Of a DNA stretch of 64,000 nucleotides, positions 42,553 to 50,877 are shown piece by piece. This DNA is from Streptomyces bottropensis ATCC 25435 (GTDB lineage Bacteria > Actinomycetota > Actinomycetes > Streptomycetales > Streptomycetaceae): NCBI RefSeq assembly GCF_000383595.1, contig NZ_KB911581.1, forward strand, positions 4,868,496-4,932,495, in the 5' to 3' direction. The translations under genes were made by a program, and so were the position numbers. Within the stretch, counting starts at the first letter, position 1. The number at the start of each line of letters is the position of its first letter. The notes below the pieces were generated by a model, which saw nothing but the letters and a program-made list of their open reading frames with translations, was not told the DNA's origin and did no database searches.

Positions 42553-43562
42553 GCCTGCGCGCACTGCTGTTGACCGGCGGCGGCTCCGCCGCGCTGCTCG
42601 CGTCGGTCGCCGTCGCGGTGACGATCGGACCCGCCGACATCTCCGCCGACGACGTCTGGGCCTCCGTCGCCGCCCATCTCGGCCTCGGCGAAGGCACGTT
42701 GGCGCCGCTGCGGGACGGCATCGTGTGGAACCTGCGCATGCCCCGCACCCTGCTCGCCGCGGTGTGCGGAGCCGGACTCGCGGTCTGCGGGGCGGTCATG
42801 CAGTCCCTGCTGCGCAACCCTCTCGCCGACCCGTTCGTCCTCGGCGTCTCCTCCGGCGCCTCCACCGGAGCGGTCGCCGTCGTCGTCCTGGGCGTGGGCG
42901 GGGGAGTGGTGTCCCTGTCGGCGGGGGCGTTCCTCGGCGCTCTGCTCTCCTTCGCCCTGGTGCTGCTGCTCAGCCACACCCTCGGCGGCAGCACCGACCG
43001 CGTCGTCCTGTCCGGCGTCGCCGTCATGCAACTCTTCTCCGCCCTGACCTCGTTCATCGTCCTGACCTCCGCCGACGCCGAGACCACCCGTGGCGTGCTG
43101 TTCTGGCTGCTCGGCTCGCTCACCGGCGCCGACTGGGGCCAGGTGGTGCTCTGCGCGGTCGTCCTGGCCGTGGTCCTGCTGGTCTGCCTCGCGCACGCCC
43201 GCACCCTGGACGCGTTCGCGTTCGGTGAGGAGGCGGCGGCATCGCTGGGCGTCCACGTGGCCCGTACCCGGCTGATCCTGCTCTGCGCCACCGCGCTGCT
43301 CACCGCCGCCCTGGTCAGCTGCGCCGGAGCGATCGGGTTCGTCGGACTGGTCCTGCCCCATGCCACCCGCGCTCTCACCGGCGCAGGCCACGCCCGTCTG
43401 CTGCCGATCACGGCGCTGACCGGAGCCGTCTTCCTGGTGTGGGTGGACACCCTCGCCCGAACCGTTCTCGACCCCCAGGAGGTCCCGGTGGGCGTACTGA
43501 CGTCCCTCATCGGGGTACCGGCGTTCGTGGCCGTGCTCTACCGCGGACGGAGAAGGACATGA
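42549..43562 (+). CDS. btuC: Cobalamin/corrinoid ABC transporter permease
   Basis: FecCD/BtuC-type permease of 337 residues with about nine to ten membrane segments. Signature parts: VWNLRMPRTLLAAVCGAGLAVCGAVMQSLLRNPLADPFVLGVSSGAS near residues 60-105, FWLLGSLTGADW, and the ATPase-coupling region GAIGFVGLVLPHATRALTG. Start and stop overlap its neighbours (GTGA and ATGA). Confidence 0.9.
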   Translation: MSLRALLLTGGGSAALLASVAVAVTIGPADISADDVWASVAAHLGLGEGTLAPLRDGIVWNLRMPRTLLAAVCGAGLAVCGAVMQSLLRNPLADPFVLGVSSGASTGAVAVVVLGVGGGVVSLSAGAFLGALLSFALVLLLSHTLGGSTDRVVLSGVAVMQLFSALTSFIVLTSADAETTRGVLFWLLGSLTGADWGQVVLCAVVLAVVLLVCLAHARTLDAFAFGEEAAASLGVHVARTRLILLCATALLTAALVSCAGAIGFVGLVLPHATRALTGAGHARLLPITALTGAVFLVWVDTLARTVLDPQEVPVGVLTSLIGVPAFVAVLYRGRRRT

Positions 43563-44380
43563 CCAGCCTGCACGCGAACCGTGTCGTGCGGCGCATCGGC
43601 GACAAGGTCGTCGTCGACGGCGTCACCCTCGCCCTCCGCTCCGGTGAGACCGTCGGTCTGCTCGGCCCCAACGGTTCGGGAAAGTCGACGCTGCTCAGGC
43701 TGCTGGCCGGGGTTCTCGCGCCGACCGGCGGAGTCGTCACCCTGGACGGGCGTCCGCTCACCGAGGTCGGCCGCCGTGCCATCGCCCGCCGCGTCGCCAC
43801 CGTCGAACAACACGCCCACACCCAGACCGAACTGACCGTCCGCGAGGTCGTCGCCCTCGGCCGCATCCCGCATCGCCGCGCCTGGACACCGCCCACGGTG
43901 GCCGACGCGGAGGCCGTCACCGAGGCCCTGGCACGCACCGGACTGACCGACCGGTCCGACCAGTCCTGGCACACCCTGTCCGGCGGCGAGCGCCAGCGCG
44001 CCCAGATCGCCCGCGCCCTCGCGCAGAAGCCTCGCGAACTCCTGCTCGACGAACCGACCAACCACCTCGACATCCAGCACCAACTCGACCTGCTGGACCT
44101 CGTCGCCGACCTGCCGGTCACCACCGTGATCGCCCTGCACGACCTCAACCTCGCCGCGATGTACTGCGACCGCCTGCTCGTCCTGCGCGACGGCCGCGCC
44201 GTCACGCAGGGCATCCCGACCGAGGTCCTGACCCCAAGCCTCATCGAACAGGTCTACGGCGTCCGCGCCGAGGTCACCCACGCCCCCGGCCACCCCGTGA
44301 TCCGCTTCCTGCGCCCCACGGCCCAGGACGGATCCGCCCGCGAGAGGAGCACGACGAGCGATGTCTCGACAGCGACGTGA
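43559..44380 (+). CDS. btuD: Cobalamin/corrinoid ABC transporter ATPase
   Basis: ATPase of 273 residues of the FepC/BtuD type. Walker A LLGPNGSGKSTLLR, Q-loop VEQHAHTQTELTVREVVALGR, signature LSGGERQRAQIARAL, Walker B LLLDEPTNHLDI and switch His in IALHDLNLA. Powers the btuC pore. The last 20 bases overlap the next gene. Confidence 0.92.
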   Translation: MTSLHANRVVRRIGDKVVVDGVTLALRSGETVGLLGPNGSGKSTLLRLLAGVLAPTGGVVTLDGRPLTEVGRRAIARRVATVEQHAHTQTELTVREVVALGRIPHRRAWTPPTVADAEAVTEALARTGLTDRSDQSWHTLSGGERQRAQIARALAQKPRELLLDEPTNHLDIQHQLDLLDLVADLPVTTVIALHDLNLAAMYCDRLLVLRDGRAVTQGIPTEVLTPSLIEQVYGVRAEVTHAPGHPVIRFLRPTAQDGSARERSTTSDVSTAT

Positions 44381-44765
44381 AGCAGCACAAAGGAAGCACG
44401 GCCGGGCCGAACCGGCGCCGTGCCGCATCGTGGTCTGCCGGGACTGCTGCTGCGGAACCCCGAAGGTCACCGGAGTCGATCACACCCGGCAGGTCGAGTG
44501 GCTGTCCGAGAACGCTCCCGTGCGCGTCGCGGCCTGTCTCGACGTCTGCGAGCACGCGAACGTCATCGTCGTCCAGCCCTCCACCGCCGCCCGCGCGGCA
44601 GGAGCCCGCCCGGTCTGGCTCGGCCTCGTCAACGACTCCGACGCCACCGAGGACATCGCCGCCTGGGTACGGGCCGGTGGTCCTGGTGTCGCTCCCTGCC
44701 CCGACATCCTTGACCTGTATGTGTTCACCCCGCCCCGAAGGGCGCGGCGTGATGGCGATCGCTGA
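44361..44765 (+). CDS. (2Fe-2S) ferredoxin-like protein of the cobalamin operon
   Basis: Small protein of 134 residues with a thioredoxin-like [2Fe-2S] ferredoxin fold. The Cys cluster ligands appear as CRDCCCGTPKV and ACLDVCEHANVIVVQP. Basic N-terminal tail. It overlaps the ATPase by 20 bases and thus belongs to the riboswitch-controlled transcript. Such proteins recur in actinobacterial B12 operons; an electron-transfer role in corrinoid reduction after uptake is plausible but not shown. Confidence 0.8.
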   Translation: MSRQRREAAQRKHGRAEPAPCRIVVCRDCCCGTPKVTGVDHTRQVEWLSENAPVRVAACLDVCEHANVIVVQPSTAARAAGARPVWLGLVNDSDATEDIAAWVRAGGPGVAPCPDILDLYVFTPPRRARRDGDR

Positions 44766-44903
44766 AGCCCATGCCCCGCCCCGCCAGCCACGCCGCATCG
44801 ACGCCACAGCACGCGCACCGCACTCGCACCCCTTACCTCCACAGAAGTGTCCGCCGGCAATTCGGTTGCCCGGAGGCCGTAGTGCGGGGATAGGTTCGCG
44901 AGC

Positions 44904-45752
44904 GTGGATGAAATGGACCTGCTCAGGCGATCCGGCGGTCCCGTGACCCGGAGCCGGATCAGCCATGACCTGGCCGAACTCGGCCTCGGCGACGGCGATC
45001 TCGTGATGTTCCATACCCGCATGTCCGCCATCGGCTACGTGGCCGGCGGACCGGAGACGGTCATCGAGGCCCTGCGTGACGTGGTGGGATCGCGGGGGAC
45101 CTTGATGGTGACCTGCGGTTGGAACGACGCGCCGCCGTACGACTTCGTGACCTGGCCGCAAGCCTGGCAGGATGCCCTGCGCGAGGAACACCCCGTCTAC
45201 GACCCGGACTTCAGCGAAGCCGATCACAGCAACGGCCGACTCCCCGAAGCGCTGCGCCGCCGACCCGGAGCGATCCGCAGCCGCCACCCGGATGTCAGCT
45301 TCGCGGCCCTGGGGTCCGCGGCAGCCGACCTGATGGCCGACCATCCCTGGGACGACCCCCACGGCCCCGGCAGCCCCCTGGCACGGTTGACCGCGGGCAG
45401 TGGCCGGGTACTCCTGCTGGGAGCACCGCTGGACACCATGACGCTCCTGCACCACGCCGAGGCTCTCGCCGACGCCCCCGGCAAGCGGTTCGTGGACTAC
45501 GAACAGCCCATCCTCGTGGACGGCCGACGGGTCTGGCGCCGCTTCCACGACATCGACTCGGAAGAAGGCGCCTTCGACTACTCCTCCGCGGTGGCCCAAG
45601 GACGGGAGCCGTTCGAAGTCATCGTCCAGGACATGCTCGCTGCGGGAATCGGCCGCCAAGGCAGGGTCGGCGCCGCCGAGAGCCATCTGTTCGAGGCCGC
45701 ACAGGTCGTCGACTTCGCCACCACCTGGATCGAGGACGCACTGAGCGGGTAG
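44904..45752 (+). CDS. Aminoglycoside N(3)-acetyltransferase family protein
   Basis: AAC(3)-type acetyltransferase of 282 residues. Family motifs: LGLGDGDLVMFHTRMSAIGYVAGGPETVI, RGTLMVTCGWNDAPPYDF, RHPDVSFAALGSAAADLMADHPWD with the catalytic-region His, GPGSPLARL, and LDTMTLLHHAEALA. It would acetylate the 3-amino group of 2-deoxystreptamine drugs if active; some family members act on other amines. GTG 44904 is seven bases after TAGGTT (44891-44896), a good -10, with no ribosome site, so the transcript is probably leaderless. ATG 44913 is an alternative. Confidence 0.85.
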   Translation: MDEMDLLRRSGGPVTRSRISHDLAELGLGDGDLVMFHTRMSAIGYVAGGPETVIEALRDVVGSRGTLMVTCGWNDAPPYDFVTWPQAWQDALREEHPVYDPDFSEADHSNGRLPEALRRRPGAIRSRHPDVSFAALGSAAADLMADHPWDDPHGPGSPLARLTAGSGRVLLLGAPLDTMTLLHHAEALADAPGKRFVDYEQPILVDGRRVWRRFHDIDSEEGAFDYSSAVAQGREPFEVIVQDMLAAGIGRQGRVGAAESHLFEAAQVVDFATTWIEDALSG

Positions 45753-45835
45753 AGGCGTGGCCGCCGCGTGGGCGGCTGCGTGTTCGTGTCGGTTCCCCGG
45801 CGTTCCGGTGTGCAGCAGCGAGAGGAAGTCTTCGC

Positions 45836-47338
45836 GTGGTCACCTTCCGGACGAAAGGCGGCTCGGTGCAAGGCTTTCGGGCCTCTGCCGATGTCGTCGC
45901 CGTCCTGGGCATCCCCTATGCCGCCCCGCCGTTCGGAGCGGGCCGGTTCCGGGAACCACTTCCGGCACCGTCGTGGGCCGGTGTGCGGGCGTGCACGGAG
46001 TACGGCCCGATCGCCCCGCAGTCGGCACAGTTGCCCGGGGCGCCCCTGTGGTCGCCCGACGAGGAGGACATCCTCACCGTCAACATCTGGACGCCGGCAC
46101 CCGAGGGCGGCCACCTGCCCGTCCTGGTCTGGATCCACGGCGGCGCCTACACCTTCGGATCCTCCGCCCAACCCGACTTCGACGGCACGGCGCTGGCCCG
46201 CGCCGGTCTGGTCGTGGTCACCCTCAACTACCGGCTCGGCTTCGAGGGCTTCGGCCATGTCCCCCGAGCCGAAGGACCGGTTCACCCGGACAACCGGGGC
46301 CTGCTCGACCAGGTCGCGGCCCTGCGCTGGGTACATGAGAACATCGCCGCCTTCGGTGGCGACCCGGGCAACGTGACGGTCGCCGGCCAGTCCTCCGGGG
46401 CCGCCTCGGTCGCCTGCCTGATGGTGATGGATCGTGCCCGCGGGCTGTTCCACCGTGCCATCGCCCACAGCGCCGCCAGTCCCTGCTACACACGCGAGAT
46501 CGCTGCCGCGACCACCCGTGAGGTCGCCGCGGCGGCGGGCTGTCCCGCAACGGCCGACGGCCTGACGTCCGCGACTGCGCAGGCGCTCGTCGCCGCCTCC
46601 GACAGGGTGGCCGACGGCTACCGTCGCGACCCCGCCTCCGGATCCCGCCACTACGACCCCGTGCTCTACGCGCCCGTCCTCGACGGCGACGTCCTGCCCA
46701 CCGACCCCCTCACCGGGATGGCGGCCGGTGCGGCCCGGGGGGTGGACCTGCTGGTCTGCCACACCACGCAGGAGTACTGGCTGCTCGATGCCGTCGGCAG
46801 CAGCGCGAAGATCACCACCGATGCGCAGCTCGCGCGCTTCGCCGAGGACTTCGGCCTCCCCGACGGCCTGGTGGCCGGCTACCGCGCCGCGCTGCCCCAG
46901 GCCCCCGTGCTCGACGTCTACCTCAGCGTCTTCGGTGATCTGCTGTTCGGCGAGTACAGCAACCGACTCGCGGAGCAGCATGCCCGAGCAGGCGGCCGGG
47001 CGTTCCTGTCGCGTTTCGACCGTCGTCGTGCCGGGCCCCCGAACGCGGTGGTGCGGGCGTGGCACTGCGCGGACATCCCCTTCGCCTTCGGAAACCTCGA
47101 CGCTGACAGCGTGTCCTTCCTCATCGGCGGGGCACCCACGTCCGCGGACCATGGACTTTCACGCCGCATGGTGCGCGCGTGGGTCGATTTCGCCGCCACC
47201 GGGAATCCTGGCTGGCCATCCGTCGACAGCTCCACCCACGACAGGGTCTGGAGCACCGAGGACACCCCCGCCGACGAGGGACCCGCCGGTGTCCGTGCCC
47301 TGTGGGCCCGGGCCGACTTTCCCCTCCTGCGCCCGTGA
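45836..47338 (+). CDS. Type B carboxylesterase (p-nitrobenzyl esterase-like)
   Basis: Carboxylesterase of 500 residues. FRTKGGSVQGFRASADVVAVLGIPYAAPPFGAGRFREP opens the fold, EDILTVNIWTPA follows, the oxyanion hole is VWIHGGAYTFGS and the nucleophile elbow reads VAGQSSGAASV, where GESAG is the usual form. Two later segments, TTQEYWLLD and AWHCADIPFAFGNL, hold the acid and His regions. The Glu-to-Gln change beside the nucleophile also occurs in some family members. GTG start at 45836 with GAGAGGAAG upstream. Cytoplasmic; monocistronic. Confidence 0.88.
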   Translation: MVTFRTKGGSVQGFRASADVVAVLGIPYAAPPFGAGRFREPLPAPSWAGVRACTEYGPIAPQSAQLPGAPLWSPDEEDILTVNIWTPAPEGGHLPVLVWIHGGAYTFGSSAQPDFDGTALARAGLVVVTLNYRLGFEGFGHVPRAEGPVHPDNRGLLDQVAALRWVHENIAAFGGDPGNVTVAGQSSGAASVACLMVMDRARGLFHRAIAHSAASPCYTREIAAATTREVAAAAGCPATADGLTSATAQALVAASDRVADGYRRDPASGSRHYDPVLYAPVLDGDVLPTDPLTGMAAGAARGVDLLVCHTTQEYWLLDAVGSSAKITTDAQLARFAEDFGLPDGLVAGYRAALPQAPVLDVYLSVFGDLLFGEYSNRLAEQHARAGGRAFLSRFDRRRAGPPNAVVRAWHCADIPFAFGNLDADSVSFLIGGAPTSADHGLSRRMVRAWVDFAATGNPGWPSVDSSTHDRVWSTEDTPADEGPAGVRALWARADFPLLRP

Positions 47339-47438
47339 CCTGGAAGCTCCTCGGCGCCGGGCAGAGACCGTAGATCTGTGGCCCCGTGCCCCGACGTGCC
47401 ACCTCTCGCACGTCGGTCGGCACCGAGACGAAGCGCCG

Positions 47439-47484
47439 ACTTGCCTGACAGGAAAGTCGAAGACAACTTTCCCGGTGGGCAAGT
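47439..47484. promoter_or_regulatory. Nested palindromes upstream of the ABC exporter operon
   Basis: Two inverted repeats share one centre: outer arms ACTTGCC (47439-47445) and GGGCAAGT (47477-47484), inner arms GGAAAGT (47451-47457) and ACTTTCC (47466-47472). It ends 27 bases before the GTG of the first operon gene, whose third-next neighbour is an HTH regulator, so an operator for that regulator is likely. Confidence 0.6.
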
Positions 47485-47511
47485 AACGCGGGGAGCGGAG
47501 GGGCCGGGGAC

Positions 47512-48033
47512 GTGAGTACGCCGATGGACGCCGAACAGGCATGGAGAGATCTGCAGCGCATCCGCGTGCCGCAGGAGCGGGTGTACGACGAGGTCGAGCG
47601 GTCCGCCGCGAGCGGTTCGGGGAACCCCTGGGCCACGGCCGCGCTCATGTGGCTCTTCCTGGCCGGTCTGGGGTTCGACCTGCCCGGATGGGGCGTGGGT
47701 CTGGCCGCCGCCGTGTACATGGCGCTGCTGGGCGCGCTGGCCGTGCTCCACAACCGCCGCAGCCGCGTGCGCCTGCACCGCACCCGGTGCACCCGGCCGA
47801 TGCTCGCCACCTTCGTCGCGGGGGCGGTGGTGACCGGTGGGACGGTCCTGCTGTCCGGTCGGCTGGTCGACGCGCTGGAGCCGATGCCGGCCAGTCTGAT
47901 CCAGGCGACGGTCTCGGCGGCGGTGTTCGTGCTGTTCGTCGGGCCGACGAGCCGCTGGGCGGCCAGGTCGGCGCGGCGCAGCGGCGCACAGGTGGCAGAA
48001 ACCGGAGCGGTCGGCACGGGGGAGGACCGATGA
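47512..48033 (+). CDS. Membrane protein of the ABC exporter operon
   Basis: Protein of 173 residues with about four hydrophobic segments (AALMWLFLAGLGFDLPGWGVGLAAAVYMALLGALAVL; MLATFVAGAVVTGGTVLLSG; LIQATVSAAVFVLFVG) and basic ends. No family recognised. GTG start after a GGGGAGCGGAGGGG tract. Overlaps the regulator gene by ATGA. This trio of membrane protein, small winged-helix regulator and ABC pair is common in Streptomyces; its job may be sensing or assisting the exporter. Confidence 0.7.
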   Translation: MSTPMDAEQAWRDLQRIRVPQERVYDEVERSAASGSGNPWATAALMWLFLAGLGFDLPGWGVGLAAAVYMALLGALAVLHNRRSRVRLHRTRCTRPMLATFVAGAVVTGGTVLLSGRLVDALEPMPASLIQATVSAAVFVLFVGPTSRWAARSARRSGAQVAETGAVGTGEDR

Positions 48034-48383
48034 GTACCCCCTCCGGCTTCGACGAACTGATCCACCCTGCCACCCGGCTGTCGGTGGTCGCGCTGCTCGC
48101 GGCCACCGAATGGGCGGACTTCGCGTTCGTCCGCGACAGCCTCTCGCTCAGTGACTCGGCGCTCTCCAAGCAACTGCACACCCTGGAGGAGGCGGGATAT
48201 CTGGAGCTCCACAAAGAGGGCGGCGGACGCAAACGGCGCACCACGGTACGGCTGACGGACCGCGGACGCGGCGCCTTCGAGGGGCACGTAGCAGCGCTCC
48301 GGGCGATCGTCGAGGGCGCCGGTCCTCCCGCGTCGACCGGATCACCGCTACCACCGCGACACCCCTCGGGGGCGGGACGATGA
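48030..48383 (+). CDS. Winged-helix transcriptional regulator (HTH_34/MarR-like)
   Basis: Small regulator of 117 residues. LIHPATRLSVVALLAATEWADFAFVRDSLSLSDSALSKQLHTLEEAGYLELHKEGGGRKRRTTVRLTDRGRGAF is a full winged helix with wing basic residues. GGAGG before the ATG at 48030. ATGA overlaps on both sides couple it to the membrane protein and the ATPase. Probably represses the operon through the nested palindrome at 47439-47484, released by the exporter's substrate. Confidence 0.85.
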   Translation: MSTPSGFDELIHPATRLSVVALLAATEWADFAFVRDSLSLSDSALSKQLHTLEEAGYLELHKEGGGRKRRTTVRLTDRGRGAFEGHVAALRAIVEGAGPPASTGSPLPPRHPSGAGR

Positions 48384-49291
48384 CGCCGAAGCCCACCTCC
48401 GGCCAACCCGTCGTCCATGCGCGCGGCGTGACGATGACGTACGGCGACATCGATGTCCTCCACGGTGTCGACCTGGACATCCATCGCGGCGAGGTCTTCG
48501 CGCTTCTCGGGCCCAACGGCGCGGGGAAGACCACCACCGTCGAGATCCTGGAGGGTTTTCGACGCCGCTCCGCGGGCGAGGTGAGCGTCCTCGGTACGGA
48601 CCCGGAGCGCGGCGGCGACGCGTGGCGCGGCAGGATCGGACTGGTCCTGCAGTCCTGGCGCGACCACCGCCGCTGGCGGGTCGCCGAGCTGCTGACACAC
48701 TTCGCCACGTACTACCCCGACCCGCGTGACCCGGCCGAACTGCTGGCCCTGGTCGGCCTCACCGACCAGGCGGGTCGGCGGGTGGACCGGCTGTCCGGCG
48801 GCCAGCGCCGACGGCTGGACGTCGCGCTCGGCATCGTCGGCCGCCCCGAACTCCTCTTCCTAACCGAGCCGACCACCGGCTTCGACCCTCAGGCGCGGCA
48901 CGAGTTCCATGTCCTGGTCGAACGGCTGGCCCGCGACGACGGCGTCACCGTCCTGCTCACCACCCACGACCTGGTGGAGGCCGAGCGCCTGGCCGACCGG
49001 ATCGCCGTGCTGGTCGGTGGCCGGATCCGAGCCTGCGGCACCCCCGCCGAACTGGCCCGGCGGGCCGCCGCCCGGGCCGAGGTCCGCTGGACGGCCGACG
49101 ACGGAACGATGCGCCGCGAACGCACCGAGGACCCCTCACGGCTGGTCTGGGAACTCCACCGGCACGCGGACCGCCCGATCGCCGGCCTGGAGGTCCGCCG
49201 CCCGACGCTGGAGGACACCTACCTGCACATGGTGCACCGGGACGCCGACGGCAGGGACAGGCACACGGACGAGGAGGCGCGGACAGCGTGA
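48380..49291 (+). CDS. ABC exporter ATPase (DrrA-like) with altered Walker B
   Basis: ATPase of 303 residues. Walker A LLGPNGAGKTTTVEIL, Q-loop VLQSWRDHRRWRV, signature RLSGGQRRRLDVALG and switch His in LTTHDLVEAERLADR are intact. The Walker B reads LLFLTEPTTGFDP: the Asp that holds Mg in LLFLDEP is Thr, written CTA ACC, and CTA is a rare codon here; the catalytic Glu remains. The C-terminal domain (RWTADDGTMRRERTEDPSRLVWEL) is typical of drug/lipid exporters. Overlaps the permease by GTGA. Confidence 0.88.
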   Translation: MTPKPTSGQPVVHARGVTMTYGDIDVLHGVDLDIHRGEVFALLGPNGAGKTTTVEILEGFRRRSAGEVSVLGTDPERGGDAWRGRIGLVLQSWRDHRRWRVAELLTHFATYYPDPRDPAELLALVGLTDQAGRRVDRLSGGQRRRLDVALGIVGRPELLFLTEPTTGFDPQARHEFHVLVERLARDDGVTVLLTTHDLVEAERLADRIAVLVGGRIRACGTPAELARRAAARAEVRWTADDGTMRRERTEDPSRLVWELHRHADRPIAGLEVRRPTLEDTYLHMVHRDADGRDRHTDEEARTA

Positions 49292-50154
49292 ACAGGACAG
49301 TCATGACGAACAGTTGGCGTGCCGGGATCCAGCGCGGCGGCATCGAACTGCGTCACCTCCTGCGCAACGGCAAGGAGATGTTCGGCCACCTGACCAACGT
49401 GGTCGTCGCGCTGGTCGTCGCCGCCTGGCTCAGCGACGACGTGCCCGGCACCCGTACCCCGATGGCCCATCTGGTGCTGGCGGGCTTCGCCGCCTACCTG
49501 CTGTTCCAGATCGGACTGATCAACCTGCCCCAGATACTCGTGACCGAGCGGGAGGAGGGTGCCCTGCTGCGGCTGCGCGCCACGCCCGGCGGGATACCCG
49601 CCTACCTCGTCGCCAAGTGCCTGCTGGTGGTCGTCGTGGCGGTCGGCACCCTGGCCCTGCTCCTGGCGGCCGCGGCGCTGCTGGTGGACGGGCCGCTGCC
49701 CCGGGGGCCAGGCGACTGGCTGACACTGCTGTGGGTCACCACGCTCGGGCTGCTCGCCGTCGTGCCCCTGGGCGCGGCCATCGGCGCCGTACTGCCCAAT
49801 CCCCGGGAGGCGCTGGCGTTGATCATGCTGCCGACGATGGGGCTCCTCCTCATCTCCGGAACGGTGTTCCCGATCACCTCGCTGCCCGTGCCGGTCCAGC
49901 ATGTCGCCGCCGTCTTTCCGCTCAAGTGGATGGCACAGGGCCTGCGTTCGGCGCTGCTCCCCGACGCGGCACGGTCCGCCGAAGCGGCCGGCTCCTGGGA
50001 ACTGCCCATGGTGGCCCTGGTGTTGACAGCCTGGGCGGTGCTCGGATTCCTCCTCGCGGTACCCCTCCTGCGGCGCGCCGCCCGGCGCGAGTCCGGCTCC
50101 CGCCTGTCCGCGCGCCACCACAAGGCGGCACAGAGCGGCGCGCTGTCCGCGTAG
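49288..50154 (+). CDS. ABC exporter permease (ABC-2 type)
   Basis: Permease of 288 residues with about six membrane segments. The N-terminal cytoplasmic stretch (QRGGIELRHLLRNGKEMFGHL) precedes the first segment; LPQILVTEREEGALLRLRATPGGIPAYLVAKCLLV is the ABC-2 loop before segment three; LIMLPTMGLLLISGTVFPI and PLKWMAQGLRSALLP complete the family pattern. GTG start overlaps the ATPase. Substrate unknown (drug, lipid or peptide). Confidence 0.88.
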   Translation: MNRTVMTNSWRAGIQRGGIELRHLLRNGKEMFGHLTNVVVALVVAAWLSDDVPGTRTPMAHLVLAGFAAYLLFQIGLINLPQILVTEREEGALLRLRATPGGIPAYLVAKCLLVVVVAVGTLALLLAAAALLVDGPLPRGPGDWLTLLWVTTLGLLAVVPLGAAIGAVLPNPREALALIMLPTMGLLLISGTVFPITSLPVPVQHVAAVFPLKWMAQGLRSALLPDAARSAEAAGSWELPMVALVLTAWAVLGFLLAVPLLRRAARRESGSRLSARHHKAAQSGALSA

Positions 50155-50238
50155 GCGAGCCGGGCAAGAGGGCAGCGCGTCCAGCAGGCGCTCGCCATCA
50201 GCCCGAAGGCCGCCTGGACTGTGGCTCGGACCGGCCGT

Positions 50239-50257
50239 GCCCGTGGCTCCCACGGGC
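50239..50257. terminator. Terminator between convergent exporter and sigma operons
   Basis: Perfect 8-bp arms GCCCGTGG (50239-50246) and CCACGGGC (50250-50257), three-base loop, in the 120-base gap between stops at 50154 and 50275. Confidence 0.6.
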
Positions 50258-50274
50258 CACTGACCTCGGGGTTC

Positions 50275-50877
50275 TCAGCCGCCCACGACAGGCCTGGATC
50301 CGATGGCCGCGCAGGCCGCCTCGTCCGTGGGGTGCCCGTCCGCCGGGTAGATCACCGGGGCGCCCAGGGCGCCCGGGGTGCCGGTGTCCGAGGACTCGCC
50401 GTTGTCGGGCTGCGCGTTCGGGTGGTAGCAGGCCACGAACCGGGTCGGCCTGGCGGTGCCCGGCCCCGTGCCGGCTGCGGACTCGCCCCACATCCGCTTC
50501 CAGGCTGCCGCGCAGGAACGGGCGGCGTCCCGCGGATCGAACGTGGTCTTGAGCGGCAGCTGGCTCAGGTCCGCCTCGGCCGACAGGGTGCGGGCGCACA
50601 TGACGTCGCGCCCTTTCTCGTCCCACGGCCCGAGAGTGGCGACGGCCGTGGCCGTGGCACCTGCCAGGAGTGCGGCCGTGGCCGCGCCCACCAGGACCAG
50701 ACGCCGACGCCTCCTCAAACCGACCGGGGCGGGCGGCTGTTCGGTACGCCGCAGGATGTCCCGCAGTACGGCCCGGCCGTCGGCGGACGTCGCCCACTCC
50801 TCGTCGTCGGGTCGCAGCGCGCGGATGGCGACGAGGTCGGGCGCTTGGCTCTGCTGGGTGGTGGCCGTCCGCTTCAT
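50275..50877 (-). CDS. Membrane protein paired with ECF sigma factor
   Basis: Protein of 200 residues with one membrane segment (RRRRRLVLVGAATAALLAGATATAVATLG) near residue 65 after a charged cytoplasmic N-terminus containing LRPDDEEWATSADGRAVLRDILRR. The outer part has Cys residues (MCARTL, AARSCAAAWKRMWG, FVACYHP, AACAAIG). Its ATG overlaps the sigma gene stop. It occupies the anti-sigma position but has no HxxxCxxC zinc motif; I class it as a putative regulator or sensor partner. Confidence 0.7.
   Translation of the reverse strand: MKRTATTQQSQAPDLVAIRALRPDDEEWATSADGRAVLRDILRRTEQPPAPVGLRRRRRLVLVGAATAALLAGATATAVATLGPWDEKGRDVMCARTLSAEADLSQLPLKTTFDPRDAARSCAAAWKRMWGESAAGTGPGTARPTRFVACYHPNAQPDNGESSDTGTPGALGAPVIYPADGHPTDEAACAAIGSRPVVGG

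Noticed and set aside
45119..45835. Extending the carboxylesterase N-terminus to 45119
   Set aside because: That part overlaps AAC(3) in another frame and is Arg-rich; GTG 45836 has a ribosome site and begins the fold.
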